From: Prinsepia uniflora
Lineage: Eukaryota; Streptophyta; Magnoliopsida; Rosales; Rosaceae
DNA: 64,000 bases
Assembly (NCBI GenBank): GCA_032719365.1
Contig: CM064861.1
Span: 79,604,863-79,668,862, forward strand
Direction of reading: 5' to 3'
Shown: piece by piece, positions 47,101 to 59,748 of the stretch
How the letters are laid out: every line of letters begins with the position of its first letter
How positions within the stretch are numbered: position 1 is the first letter of the stretch
Translations under genes and position numbers: made by a program
The notes under the pieces: generated by a model
What the model was told of the DNA's origin: nothing
Databases searched by the model: none
What the model saw: the letters and a program-made list of their open reading frames with translations, nothing else

Positions 47101-47389
47101 ACGTCAGGATAGTTAGTGATTGAGCAAGGAACCGTCTAGTTGGTTGTGTCAGCGAAACGGTAGATCTGACAAGTGGGATCAGTTCGGAGCGTACGACTTC
47201 TGTCATTCGACGTGGTCGAACGTAGTCGATACGATATGGATGTTAGCGGTACGTCTGGCTGCAGACGAGTAAGTATTGTTCTGGTTAGTGGGTGTACTAG
47301 CGTACACGCGTTGCGTGGTAGGTCTAATTATTTCCACGAGGTGGAGGTTGTGGAATCAGGATAGTGGAGTTTCGAGAACGAAACAAATT
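44107..47389 (+). other. Non-coding internal domain of LARD-2
   Basis: Co-linear with LARD-1, with scattered substitutions and small indels. It contains the TTCCAA-TCTTG-TTGGAA hairpin at 45475-45491 and the conserved GGAATGACAAGGATCGATAC block near 45859. A (GTGCTGGTACTC)-type microsatellite at 45235-45340 is longer than in LARD-1. No retrotransposon protein motif is present. Confidence 0.8.
46341..46640 (+). other. Conserved small reading frame, LARD-2 copy
   Basis: The counterpart of 4433-4732: 99 codons from the matching Met (open further upstream to 46323), no frameshift or internal stop, about 20 amino-acid changes, same in-frame 24-codon duplication and C-terminal ISYEIADSDSDLEI. It is either a real small protein or a frame kept open by low-C composition. 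Confidence 0.3.
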
Positions 47390-47402
47390 AAGGAGGGAAG
47401 AA
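47390..47402 (+). other. Second PPT-like copy, LARD-2
   Basis: AAGGAGGGAAGAA, preceded by TTTCGAGAACGAAACAAATT, 56 bases upstream of the true PPT. Confidence 0.6.
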
Positions 47403-47445
47403 CGGTTAGATTAGGTCGGTTGGAATTTCGAGGACGAAATTAATT

Positions 47446-47457
47446 AAGGAGGGAAGG
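47446..47457 (+). other. Polypurine tract of LARD-2
   Basis: AAGGAGGGAAGG, one base before the 3' LTR. Confidence 0.9.
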
Positions 47458-47458
47458 T

Positions 47459-50400
47459 TGTAACGACCCGTCCCAAATTCCTAGATTAGATTAGTGACTA
47501 ATCACGATTAGTGGGGCTAATCCGCGCTTAGTAGAGCGAAATCGGACGAACGGTGCGAAATGACCATTTTGCCCTTGATGGTGGCAAAACGTTGACTTTT
47601 AAATCGGGCAGTCAAATGGACTTTGACCGATGACCGTGACGTAGTTCGTAACGTCACGAGTTCATAGACAGGTGGCACGTTCAATTCCGACGTTCGTAGA
47701 AGAAGTTATGACGTTCGGAAGCCCAAGGGCATTTTGGTAATTTGGGTGAATAGGAGGTCAAAAGTTGACTTTTTGACCGGGAGGTCCGATGGCCGAGGGC
47801 CGAAGACCGTTACGTAGATAAGGACGATACGAATCCATAGGCAGGCGGCACACTGAAATCGGACTTCAAACGGGAGAGTTACGGGTCACGGAAGTTCGAT
47901 TTCACTATGCACGAACTTCGAGACGGGGACGTTTCGGCGAAATCTGATTGGGTGGATATTTTGGTGGGGCCCATGGATGAGTGACAAGTGTCACTCATCC
48001 CATTGCTTTGATCCCCCAAAATGTGGATCTAAATAATTAAATATTATTATTTTAATTATTTTATAATTTAACCTAACAACTATTAATCATAACCATCCAT
48101 TTCAACCCTACCTTTTAATCCTCACCATCAATCTCTCCTTCTCTCATCAGCCATCTCCTTCATCTTTGTTCATCCTTCCACCCGAAACCCCATAACACCA
48201 TTTTCTCCATTTTCTTCCTTTTCCTTCAAAAACCAAAACACACAATCACACTTCACCCTTCATCACTTGCATGAGCTGGGAATGACCGTGGGGGAAGGGT
48301 GAAGGCCTGAGGACGGAAAGGATGGACGGTGGCCCACGGTGGAGGACACGGCGGAGGAGAACCCGTGAGGTAAGGAAATTTCAAAAATTCGAAATTGGGT
48401 TTTAATGGGTTTTACTCGATTCCATTAATTGGGTAAGGTTTCTAGGACACCCAGGAGATGAATGGGATTGATTTCGAGGCATTAGACGGCCTGGAACAGC
48501 CGTGAACGGCGGGAGAAGTCACGGCCGCCATGGCCAAGCTCGAAGGTATGGTTTTCGGTGTTTTCCTTCCATTTTAATGTCGTAGAACCCTAGGTTAGGA
48601 TTAGAGGATGAAAATGGGACAAACGGGAAGCATTTTGGTGGTCGGACGGCGGAGAACCGGCCGGGTCAAGCCGCGGGTCACGGCGACCCGGTTGCAGACA
48701 TTCGGGTCGACCCGCGAGGAGGCAGGGATGACTGATGACGTCATCCTGATGACGTCATCATGTCAGGGATGACGTCATCATGTCAGATCTGACAATGTCA
48801 GACTGACATGTCAGACAATGGGCCAATGGGAGCGTGACACGTGTCACTGTCAGGGGCTGTCAGTGATGACGTCATGCTGACGTCAGCGATGACGTCAGCA
48901 GGTACTGTAGCAGGCGCGTGAAGCCCACGCGCAGCCACTTCAGGCGGCGCGTGAGGGCGCGTGGCAGGGAATCTGGGGAAGGTTCCAACATACAAAATCT
49001 TCTATTCGATGTAACGAACATTTTGAGACTGGTTTCGTGTCGATCGGATACCGTCTCGATATGTTTCGGGGCATCGGAAGGTTTAGGTTCGGGATTAAAA
49101 ATAGTTAAAAATACGGGAAAATTACGGGGCTTTGGTAGGAGGTTAATTAAGTAGTTAGTAACCTTCTATTACGATTTGGACAGGTTTGGGAGTCCCGGTG
49201 ACGGTGATGGGCTCGGGGAGCCGTATGGCACGCAAATCGAGGCGGCAGCTCGGACGGTCTGTGAGTGGACCTTGTTTTCTAAATTGGTGCATGCATAAAT
49301 GTTTATTATATGTTTATTTACTTGTTTGATGATGCCATGGGTGCATTTGTATGTGGTTACGTATAAGCACGTATTTCGAGGTTTCGGTCTTATACGGTGC
49401 TTATACGGGTCTATTTCTTTATTGATTTAAATGAATTGGATTTGGATTTCAAAAGGATAAACTCGGGTATGAGACCCATTTGGTTTTGTCTCGGGCATAT
49501 GACCTCAGATATCGGGCACGGTGTCCAACTGATGTCCTATGTTCGGGTACGAGACCCAGTCACTTTACGGTTTTGATTTCAGGTCAGAGAACCTTAAATG
49601 GATTCCCAGGTTCATGACGGTTTATGGGAACCGGCATGAACCCTTGTTGGTTATTACGGTACATGACGGTTTATGGGAACCGGCATGTTACCTCGGTTAT
49701 GTTATTACGGTACATGACGGTTTATGGGAACCGGCATGTTACCTGATTATGGATATTATGGATCATGACGGTTCAGGGGAACCGGTCATGAATGTTTATG
49801 TTATGTATATATATGTTCGTCTACCTTCCTTTACTTCTATTATCTCCTCCGGGGAGGGTCGTTGGCCTGGGTGGACCCCGGAGTAGTCACGGAGCACCGA
49901 CTGAGTGGAGTCACCCCCCAGTTGGGTTCCTTACTCTCAGGAAGGCTATGGTTACTATTACCTCGGGTAGGGTCAGTGGTCTGCGGACATTGAACTTGAC
50001 CTCGAGATGACTCGGATTGAGACCCGGGTAGCGCGCGCGTGGCTTTGGATACCGTGACAGGATTGGTTGTGTGACTTATATATATGTATGTGATGGATAT
50101 ATGATATATGATATGTGGTGTGTACAGGTGTGCACAGGATTTGGGCAGTGGCCCGTATGGTCGTTTTTATTGTGGTCCTTTCGACCTTAGTTTATATCTG
50201 CTTTGGGCTTAGTCCCACATATGGTTGTTTTGGATAAATGGTTTTCGAATGCATGCATGCTTTTAGTGGAGGGTACAAATGTCTTCCTTATTAAATGTTT
50301 TTATAACTCTTTGTTTTGTCCACTCACAGTTTTTAATGTTTTGACTGCCCTTCAGGTTGACATCGGATGTGGACTGTAGCAGGGACCGAGATATCACATA

Positions 50401-50536
50401 CCTCCTCCGGATCCTGGCGTACTCTGATAGCCCGGGAGGGCAAAGGACGAAAATATCCTTTGTCTGACACTTCGTGTCAGACGGGAGCAGGGTCATCCCG
50501 CACTAATCCCGGGGGGGATTGGGATGGGTCCTGTCA
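47459..50536 (+). repeat. 3' LTR of LARD-2 (3078 bases)
   Basis: Same length and features as the 5' LTR, including a palindrome at 47975-48000, TGACGTCA cluster at 48736-48897 and inverted pair 49259-49270 with 50318-50329. It ends TCCTGTCA followed by GCAGA. Confidence 0.95.
48736..48897. promoter_or_regulatory. TGACGTCA cluster (six sites) and G-box, LARD-2 3' LTR
   Basis: Same arrangement as in the 5' LTR. This copy would drive transcription out into the right flank only if LTR promoters are active. Confidence 0.6.
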
Positions 50537-50541
50537 GCAGA
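50537..50541. repeat. Right target-site duplication of LARD-2 (GCAGA)
   Basis: Matches 41009-41013. Confidence 0.9.
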
Positions 50542-50798
50542 TCCCTGAAAGCTTTTGGTAATGAAACTCCTCACTCGCCAAGTGATGAGTCGAGTGAGAG
50601 GAGTGTTCCTCAAGCACTAGTAGGTCCTCGTCGATCGGAAGTAGCTCTGCCTCATCTGTAGCCATTGATAGTTTTGATGTAGCATTAAGGAATTCGAAGG
50701 GGAAAAAAGTGGAGAAAAGTGGTAGTGCTGGTCGGAGGCAATGTGCTTATCAGAGGTAGGGTGCCAAGCAGGGTGCCGATCGGCAACAGGGTGTCGAG

Positions 50799-51510
50799 AT
50801 GGTTGATGCCGTGGAAAGCTCAACATCTCATCCTCTCGTAATTGAGTTGGAGAGTGAACAGGAGAAGGTTGAAATGGACAATAATTTTGTGATTGAGTCG
50901 AATATCGAGCAAGTTCCTCTAAAGGCCATTCCGATCCTAAAGCCTAGTCATGCAGTGGATTACAACGTAAGCACCATTCAGTAGACAAACCTGGATAGGT
51001 TCAAAGAGTTGTACAACGTGCTAGCAGAGATGAAGATGACCATTCCACCGACTAGAGCTAGGCCGAGTAAGCCTCCAGAAGGTTCGATACTGTTCTATGT
51101 CGACTACTTTGAGCATGGAGTTCGACTATTATTGCACCCATAGTGGCAAGATATCTTGGCATGGGCCAAGATTGCACTGAGCCAATTAAACATGAATGGA
51201 TGGATTATTCTTATCATCGTCTATACGGTCTTCCGATTATATGGTCTTCCTGAGCTGCATACGGCTAACTTTGTCATATGTATAAGTTTAAGCGGCAGAC
51301 CAACGAACCAAGTTGGGTGCAGATTAAGTGAGTGAACAAATCACTGCACGGGGCCTTTGTCGTAGACATTCTAACCTAGAAAAAGAGCTGGAGACATAGG
51401 TTTTGCTAGGTGTCTGGTCCGTGGGATGGGGATTTGAGTCGAGTCAGAGCCAGAATTCAGACTCATTTTCAATCGAGAGGTTGTGATGCCTTCCGATTGA
51501 GAGCTTGCTA
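50799..51510 (+). pseudogene. Putative gypsy-type transposon protein remnant (Transposase_28-like)
   Basis: One frame from 50799 to 51335 reads with stops at 50982 and 51141. It contains PPEGSILFYVDYFEHGVRLLLHP followed by LSQLNMNGWIILIIVYTVF (split here to respect the stop between them). The order (EG..FY.DYF..G.RLPLHP...L.PN.W) is that of the plant 'putative gypsy type transposon' domain. Beyond a frame change, KSWRHRF and VSGPWD continue the family pattern up to the solo LTR at 51511. It is a decayed transposon-derived ORF, hit by LARD-2 at its leader and by a solo LTR at its far side. Confidence 0.6.
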
Positions 51511-54418
51511 TGTCAGAACTCGTCCCAATCCCCTCGGGATTAACGCGAGACGCGCCTGATCCCGTTTGACACGGAGTGTCATACAAGGGAAAATTTCAAC
51601 TTTAGCCAGCTCGGGGCTATAGAGTATGCCAGGATCTGGATGAGGAGTGTGATGTCTCGGTCTGTGCTACAGCCCGCATACGCGATCAACCTGAAAGGCA
51701 GTTAAAACATTTAAAAGCTGTTAGTGAACAAAACAAAGGATTTATAAAAACATTTTCACGAAAAGACAGATATTTATACCCTTCACTAAAAAGCATGCAT
51801 GCATTAGAAAACCATTTAACAAACCATTAGGGCCTTGGCCCAAAATCGTAAATGAAACCAATCATACGAGCCACTACCCAAATCCATATAGGACTCAGCC
51901 CAAAACCAGTATATCATATATCATATAATATATATCATATAATATATATCACATAACCAATCCTGTCATGGTTTCCAAAGCTACGTGCGTGCTACCCCGG
52001 GTCTCAAATCCCAAGTCTCCCCAAGGTACGCCTAGGAAAATGTCTACAGATCAATGACCCTCCCTAGGGGTTACAATCCATAAGCCTTCTTGAGAGTAAG
52101 GTACCCAACGGAGGCGACTCCACTCAGTTAGTGCTCCGTGAGTACTCTAGGGTCCACCCAGTCCAACGACCCTCCCCGAAGGAGACAATCCAAATAAAGG
52201 AAGGTATATGAATATATATATATATATATATATATATTGAAAACATTCTTAAAACCTTTCAAAGGATTCATGCCCGGTCCCCATAAACAGTCATAAAACC
52301 AGAAATCCATTTAGGGGCCCCGGCCCGAAATCATAAACGTACACCAACTGGGCCTCAAACCCGAACTCATGACTCAACTGGGCATCAAGCCTGATATCTC
52401 AGAATCAGTCATGATTCCAATCGTAGTGATGCGTGCAACCATCCGTCCAGGACTGCTCTCAATCTTGGTATGTCGCCGTGAACATATCAACTGACGCGAC
52501 CACCTCTAGATCATGATGTACCCATCACCGATCAATATCCTGAACCATCAGCACTCTGAAGTGGAGCCTCCAGCGACTGCCCGACAATGCATTGTGCATC
52601 GTGACTTCTCCGGAAGGAACACATCCCAGTCTGGAGGCGAGCGTCATGTCATCCGCCGCCGTGCACACAACACTCGCCGCGACCACAACTTAGACACGTA
52701 GGTCATCAATAGGGCTACATGCTCGAGACAAAACCAAATGGGTCCCATGCCCGAGTTTCATGTTTCCAAATCCAAAACCATTTCATTAAAACTGAAACCA
52801 CAAACACGTACATGCACCGTATAAGGCCGAAACCTCGAAATACATGCAAATACGTAAACATACACAAATGCACTCATGACATCACAAAACATGTTCGTAA
52901 AATCATATAAAACATTTATACATGCATCAATTTAGAAAACCAAAGTCCACTCACAGACCGTCCGAAGCCGTGCCTCGATAAACGTGTTATACGCTGCTCC
53001 CGGGCCAACATCGTCACTTGGACTTACAAACCTGACAAAATCGTAATAGAGAGTTACTAACTACTTAGAAAACGCTCACTAAAGCCCCGTAATTTGTTGG
53101 AAGTTTTAACTATTTTTAAACCCGATCCTAAACCTTCGGACACCTCGAAACATATCGAAACGATGTCCGATCGACATGAAACCAGTCCCAAAATGTTCGT
53201 TACATCGAATAGATGATTTCACATGTTGGAACCTTCCCCATAAAGTGGGCCACACACCCACACGCATTGGCAGAAGCCTCTGCGCATGGGAGCCATGCGC
53301 TGCTACAGTGACCGTCCCTATCCTTCAGTCAGGCCGATCCGAACCGGCCAGTCTGGCTCATTCCTGCAACACGGTCTATCTGAACCGGTGGAATTGGTTC
53401 AGGCCATTTCCTCCTTCATTTTACATCCTTTTTCTTCCGTTTCAATTCCAACACCATCCTAACAATATTTCCTATCATCATATGTCATTAAATCCAAGAA
53501 ACAAACCCTAAATCCCATTGGTTCTGAAAACCATTCTGAACCAAACTTTCCATCCTAAGTTCAGGGCACTTCTAGTGGTCCAAACTTCAACCTAAGGGTT
53601 CCAATAGGTTCCTAGGATCACTAGAAAGAGATTGGGAGGAACGATTTGGTTTAACTTAGCCGGAATTGGAATTCAGTGGGTAGCCACCAAAAATCCTCTA
53701 GCCGTCATTCCTGGCTTTCTCAGCCATCCTCAGCCTCCAAAAACTTCTCCTAGACCTTCTACCAATCCCCTAAACCCATCCTAACCAACATCTAAGCTCC
53801 AAAACATCCAAAACCCGAATTTGAAATTCAAAAACATATAGAGGGTTCAGGTTTACCTTGGTCTTGCAATCCACCGCCGTCCACAGTGGCCCAGCAGCCT
53901 GTCCCGTCCATCCTCGGTCAAGCACTCATCCTCAACTCTCTCTTGGCCTCAGACAAATCAGATGGGAAGGGTTTGGATTTCGGGTTAACTGGGTTTGGAT
54001 GTGGATCAAATGAAACTGAGGGAGGGGAGTGGTTGCATGTGTCTGTGTAGGGAAGCAATGGATGGTTGACACTTGTCACTTATCTATTGGTTCTAGGGAA
54101 AAGGTCTAGGCCCACCTGAGGATAAAATTCCACTTTGCCTCGTAAAGCGTACTTCCGTGAACAATACCTCAAAACTTCCTTGAATTGTAACTTTTTCGTC
54201 GAACGTCCGAATTTGACATGCCACCTGTCTATGGACTCGTATCGACCCAATCTACATAACGGTCCTCGGCCCTAGGCCATTGGACCTCCCGGATCAAAAG
54301 TCAACTCTTCGCCCTCGTTTAGGGGCAAAGTCGTAATTTCGCCCTGAACGTCCGTTAGTCCTCGGCTAATTGGGGATTGGTCTTATTTAATCCTTTAAAT
54401 TAGGGACGGGTTGTTACA
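51511..54418 (-). mobile_element. Solo LTR, 2908 bases, target duplication TGCTA
   Basis: On the minus strand it starts TGTAACAACCCGTCCC (ending on the plus strand at 54418) and ends GGGACGAGTTCTGACA at 51511. TGCTA flanks both sides (51506-51510, 54419-54423). No PBS or internal domain. It includes an (AT)n run near 52214-52237 and the GTCCACTCACAG motif at 52947. It is of the 25337-28330 type. Confidence 0.93.
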
Positions 54419-54423
54419 TGCTA

Positions 54424-54763
54424 TTTATGTTGCAAATTGATGTCCTGCCGAATGAAAAAGTGATAGTTTGTCTTTCTATGCATGTGCTTTCAAAGGAGGT
54501 TGCGATACCGAGAAAGAAAAAGCTTGTGAACATGTTCGACATGCGGTAAGTGACTTCGAGAAAAGTTGTAGCATTTTACAGTTGCCGGATAACTTGGCCA
54601 AGGTTAGCTTGATCAAACCTGATGTTAAGTGTCGTTTTGCTTGCTTGCCGCTTTGTAGCTGCTGATTGGCATAGACTTCAATGTTTGTTTGTATTATGGT
54701 AGTTAATCTAGCAATAAAGATGGCTTGTGCAAAGAAAATGCATGAGACAATACGGAAGTATGA
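54424..54763 (+). other. Right continuation of the interrupted transposon remnant
   Basis: A 65-codon frame (54468-54665) with a Cys-rich, charged composition has no recognisable domain. It probably continues the element disrupted at 51510. Confidence 0.35.
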
Positions 54764-54915
54764 TGTAAGGACCCACCCCGGTTTCACCCCGAAAACCAAG
54801 GTAAATCCTGCTCCCGTTTGACACCTCGACATAACACCAAAGTAAACCACTAAACTACACAATCAGACGCAGGAGGAAATTTAAACATCTCGAAGTCAAA
54901 GTTTTACAAAGCATA

Positions 54916-57739
54916 TGTGACGCCCCGGAAATTCGAAAAATGAAAATTTGGAAGGAAAATGACGATTTTGCCCCTAACATTGGGCCAAAAAGTTGACTTT
55001 TAATTTGAACGGTCAAACGGACTTTGACCAATGACCGAGACGTAGTTTGGGACGTCACGAGTTCATAGACAGGTGGCACGCCCAATTCTGACATTCGAAG
55101 AGAAAGTTATGACGTTCGGAAGTTTAAGGGCAGTTTGGTAAATTGGTTAAAAAGGGGCCGAAAGTTGACTTTTTTATCAGGGCATTATTTGGACTTTTCG
55201 GAAGTACCGTTGAATAGGTCTCGGGATGCTGAATTCGTAGACAGGCGGCATGCGTCAATCGGAGTCCGAACGAAAAAGTTATGGGTCTAGACCGAGGAGG
55301 GGCAGTTTGGTAATTTGTTATGATGAGGGTAAAATAGTAATTTATCTTGAACGGTGAAATTAACTAATCAAATATCTTTTAAATTGGCCGATTCAGCCTA
55401 ATTGGATGAGGATTGATCATTTGGTGACACTTGTCACCATAAGTGTGAGATTAGTGGCTTAAGAAATGGATTAGTGGCATTTAGATGCCTTTGTGTACAA
55501 TTAACTAATGAATTAAACTGTTGCATGATTAGCACTAACAACCAAAAACAGAGAACACCATTTTCTACTCCCTTAATTGATTCTCAGCAGAACAAGAAAA
55601 TAGGTGCTAATTGATTAAGTAATTCAGTGTCAATTGGAGAGAAAAAAACCGAAAGGGAAACAAAGAAAACCCCGATTGAGCTGGACTGAATATACCCGAA
55701 AAACCATGGAAGAACACAAATTCGATTTTGGGTTTTTCAACCGTTTCGAGTGAAACAGATCAACCATCTAGCTTTCTGGGAGCTAAACGACTCGAACCAA
55801 GTCGATTGGGAGGTCAATTGATGGTGGATTGACGGCGAACGGACTCTGTGACTATTCTGAAAACTGGAGCTTGAGTTGGATTACCTAGAGGTATGAAACG
55901 TTGAAATTGATTCCATAATTATGCCTAGAATGAACATACGATGCTTCCTGTGTGTTTAATTGAACGATACGGGTTGATTTTGGGTAGAACCCGATTAGGG
56001 ACCCGTCGGGTTTTGATGTTGAGTCGTGAGTTTCATGACCTAATTCCATTAAATTGAGGTTACAGATTCACAGCAGACATAGAATTGATGTTAGTGAATG
56101 AAATAACTGGAGAAATTGAGTTGAATTGATGAAGTTTGGAACGGGTTGCACCGCGGGTCAAATGACCCGTTTACCAGACAACCGGGTCAAGAAGACGACT
56201 GTGCAGGTACTGTAGCAAGGCGTGTGAACTCATGCGCAGCCGCTTGCGGCGTCGCGAGAGGGCGCGTGGTGGCTTTTCTGGGAAAGTTTCCAACAGGTGT
56301 TTTACTGTATACAGTGTAACGAACATTTTGGCTTTAGTTTCGAATCAATCGGACACCGTCTCGATAATGTTTCGAGGGTTCGAAGGTTTAAGTTACGCAT
56401 TTAATTAATATTAAATTCCCGGAAAATTATGGGAAAATTATATGATGTAAATTAACTTGTTAGTAACCCTACATAATGATTGTGGACAGGATTCGAGATT
56501 CCTGACAAGTGTCGAAAATTACGGAAATGCGTACAGCGCGGGAAACGAGCAACCGGACGGTGTGTGAGTGGACGTTTGTTTTATAACTTGATATGCATGC
56601 ATAGTTAAATTTTTTACATAATTGATTGCAATGATTTGGCTTGCAATGATGTCTTGATGATGTGACATGCTTATGTGTGATTTAATGAATATTTTAATCG
56701 GTCTTTCGGACACGTTTTTCGAGGAAATGTGCAAATGATGTTTTGGGCTAGGCCAGGAGTTAAAATGATTTCAAAATGGATATTTTGATGAATTAATGAG
56801 TTAAGAATGATTTCTGGATTATTATAATGTTTTCTATATCATTTTACGAATTTACGTGTAAAAGATATTTGGGCTTGAGTCCCGGTTGGTAATGATTTGA
56901 CTTGGATTGGGTCATGGACTTGACTGACATGTTTTGGGATAAGATCCCGGATGATTTTCATTGTGATTGTGATTGTGACTGTGAATGCCCAGACGGTCGA
57001 ACCTAGGGGATTACCTAGTCGGCCGGAGCTTGGGGATATGATGATATGATTGTGAGTAGTATGGTAAGCTAACTTCTCGGATGCGACGGAGCCTAGATGC
57101 ACCACTCGGATGTGTCTGAACCTGGGGAGTGTTCGCCCAGATGTGACTGAGCCCGAGGGTTGAGCCCAGATGTGTCTGATCCCGAGAATGTGGCTGGATG
57201 TTGGCCTACGCGTAGTGCGGATATGTTTATGTGATGGATGGTGAACTTGTGAATAGTGCGAATTAATGAATTGATTGATTAAGTGGTTGCATTGTTTGAT
57301 TGATTGATTGTGATTACGTACTGGTATTGAGTACGGGTTTATGGTCGGTGTGACCAGGTACTTATGTTTTCATATGTTTGGCCTGAGAGCCAAGATTTGA
57401 TTTGATTTGTTATTGTTTTGGCTGAAAAGTCGGTGCTTATGATTCATATGTTTTTCCCTATGCATGCATGGTTTGTAAAACTGGAGGGTAAAGGATGTCT
57501 TTTCAAACGTGTTTTAACGAATATATTTTTGTCCACTCACACCTTTCTGTTTTTGATGACCCTCCAGGCCGTGGCACATCGTCCGGGGCTGATCTCGAGG
57601 CGGAGGCATGAGCAGAAATCAGTGCAGTTATCCCTGGTCTGACAGGTGCTGAAGGGTACTTTCGGGATTTCAGTCGACTTGTCAGACGGGAGCAAGACCG
57701 GGCACAGTTATCGAGGTCCAGTTGGGACAGGTCCTGTCA
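54916..57739 (+). mobile_element. Solo LTR, 2824 bases, target duplication GCATA
   Basis: It starts TGTGACGCCCCGGAAATTCG and ends GGGACAGGTCCTGTCA. GCATA flanks both sides (54911-54915, 57740-57744). It contains the palindrome GGTGACA-CT-TGTCACC at 55423-55438 and the inverted pair GTGTGAGTGGAC (56562) with GTCCACTCACAC (57531). No PBS or internal region. Confidence 0.93.
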
Positions 57740-58153
57740 GCATAGTACCAAATACAAAAGAAAGAAAACCGATGAACAGTACACGCACACGGAAAACTTA
57801 AAACACTCCGGGGTCGCTCTCAAGTACGCTATGCCTCAGACGCTGCCTCGACGCCGAAACCCCGCTCTAGCTCCACGACCTGGAGGGCAGTTTAAAAACA
57901 GAAGGTGTGAGTGGACCATAAATAAGAAAAGAATTTCCGAAAACCATTTCATAATAAAACCAGGGTTTTAGCCCTCCGTTTTGAAAACACACATGCATAA
58001 CCCATTAGATGAAAACAGTTATAAATCACATAAGGATCATCATAAAAACAGAATTTAAACCAGTTATAGAAATCACGTCGTAAACATCATAAAACCAGAT
58101 CATAAAGCATAAATCTCAGGCAATCATTATCCGATCAAATCTGCCGGACCTAT

Positions 58154-58248
58154 CCGAGTCTTTAAACTCCCGAGTCTTTAAACTCAACAGGCCTACGAGG
58201 GAAATATCAATATATCCGAGTCTTTAAACTCCCGAGTCTTTAAACTCA
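58154..58248. repeat. CCGAGTCTTTAAACTC tandem units
   Basis: Four near-identical 16-base units in two pairs, with a degenerate fifth near 58278. This is the central repeat zone of the inverted LTR in another sequence guise. Confidence 0.7.
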
Positions 58249-59050
58249 ATCCGTGCCCGTCCCCCGTAAAATATAATCCGGGTCTTTAAACCTAATAACC
58301 AGATCCAGCAAATCCAATCCAAACCGTTTGAAAACCATTCGAAATTCATATCCAAACCCGAATCCGAAATCACCGGTCTGATGCCCTTTCGGCATCCAAA
58401 ACCGTCATTCCGAACCTAAATCCGGAATTCCACTTTTCAACTTTAAAACCAAATCTCGATTCTTGAAATCCGATTTTAAAACCGAAAATCTTGATCCTCA
58501 AAATCATGTTCCAAAATCTATTTATAATCATTGAAAACCATTTATCGTTTGAAATCCCAAAACCATAGCATCATAATCAGAAATTAAGCCTTTTTCGTAA
58601 AACGTGCCAAATACGTACTTTCTCGACAAACGTGCAATTATGTAAAACCAACATAGCATAGTCCATAATCATGAAATCACATATAAAACCATAAAATAAT
58701 TACAGAAAACAGTTATGCATGCTCGAGTTTAGAGAAGGGGTCCACTCATAGTACCGAGCCCTCAATCGCGTCCCAAACGTCCTGTACGTTCTTCAGCTTC
58801 CTCGGGAAATCCCGAACCGTTCAACCAACACCCGAGAACGTTACTAACACATCTACAAAGGTCCACCTCATTTTCCCCAAAAATCCCCGGGTCCTAAACA
58901 TAACGAACTGGAACCCTAAACCTTCACCTTCGCGGAACTAACCTCAAACGAAGTCCGATTAACCCGAAACCTATTCCAATGGACTCGTCACAACACCTAG
59001 ACCAAAAACCATGTTGACCGTTTTTCCAAACACCGCCGCATGCGCCCCCA

Positions 59051-59116
59051 CGCGCCGCCTAAAGTGGCTGGGTGTGGGCTTCACGCGCCGCCCAAAGTGG
59101 CTGCGCGTGGGCTTCA
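59051..59116. repeat. 33-base tandem duplication
   Basis: Two units of CGCGCCGCC(T/C)AAAGTGGCTG...GTGGGCTTCA lie side by side in the inverted LTR. LARD LTRs have a single such unit. Confidence 0.7.
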
Positions 59117-59748
59117 CGCGCCTGCTACAGTGTCGTCGTCAACCTCAGTCTCAACGGTCCAGACCGGTCTAGCCAACCCGATCCGGCGTGACCGGTTCTC
59201 CACCAACCCTCCACCATTCCCTCCTTTTCTTCACCAGCTTCACCGTCCAGTTCTAAGCAATTCATTCCCCTACTCCAAACACCTCGACACCGTCCCTAAC
59301 CGTCGACTCGAGCTCGAAACCAAAACCCAAACTGTCCCCTGTTTCACACTCCGGCCAACCAGGTAACCCCCCGTCACAACTGCCGCCTTAGACGACTCCT
59401 AAGACCTCCCTGAGCCTCCCCTAACTCACCAAAAGCCTCGACTCGCACTCAAAACCCACGACTTTGAGTTTAAAATTCGACGGCAAAACAGGACAATTGA
59501 AAGAGGATGAGGAATTACCTGTACACCGACCACCGCCGTGAGCTCAGTCGTGAGAACGCGACTCCTCCAGTTCACCTCCGTCCTCTGGACACCTCCACCA
59601 GCCTCAATTGGTCCCTCACACGGCAGCACCACCGCTCGAACTCCTCTCTGTTTTTCTGGTTTCCCCGTGAGCTCACACCTCGCACACCCATTCGCACCTC
59701 ACATCCCAACCTTCTCACTGTCTCCCTCTCAATCTCTGATCACTCCTC

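Larger units (their letters stand above)
41014..50536 (+). mobile_element. LARD-2, complete 9.5-kb non-autonomous LTR retrotransposon
   Basis: Complete structure: LTR 41014-44091, PBS 44095-44106, internal domain without gag or pol, PPT 47446-47457, LTR 47459-50536, flanked by the 5-bp duplication GCAGA. The LTRs are both 3078 bases and differ by 17 substitutions and no indels by my count (about 0.55 percent), so insertion was recent. It is co-linear with LARD-1 and clearly the same family. It needs Gag, RT and integrase from another element. It splits a plus-strand transposon pseudogene. Confidence 0.95.
54764..59748 (-). repeat. Inverted LTR split by a solo LTR and cut by a second insertion
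   Basis: On the minus strand the 3' end reads GGGTGGGTCCTTACA at 54764, preceded by a TGTCAAACGGGAGCAGG block. The solo LTR 54916-57739 interrupts it. 57745-59748 continues with CCACTCACACC (57906), TTTAAACTC repeats, GAGTGGACC pair (58738) and GTGAAGCCCACGCGCAGCCAC (59065-59125). It is cut at 59748 by another LTR, so its 5' end is outside the window. Confidence 0.65.
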
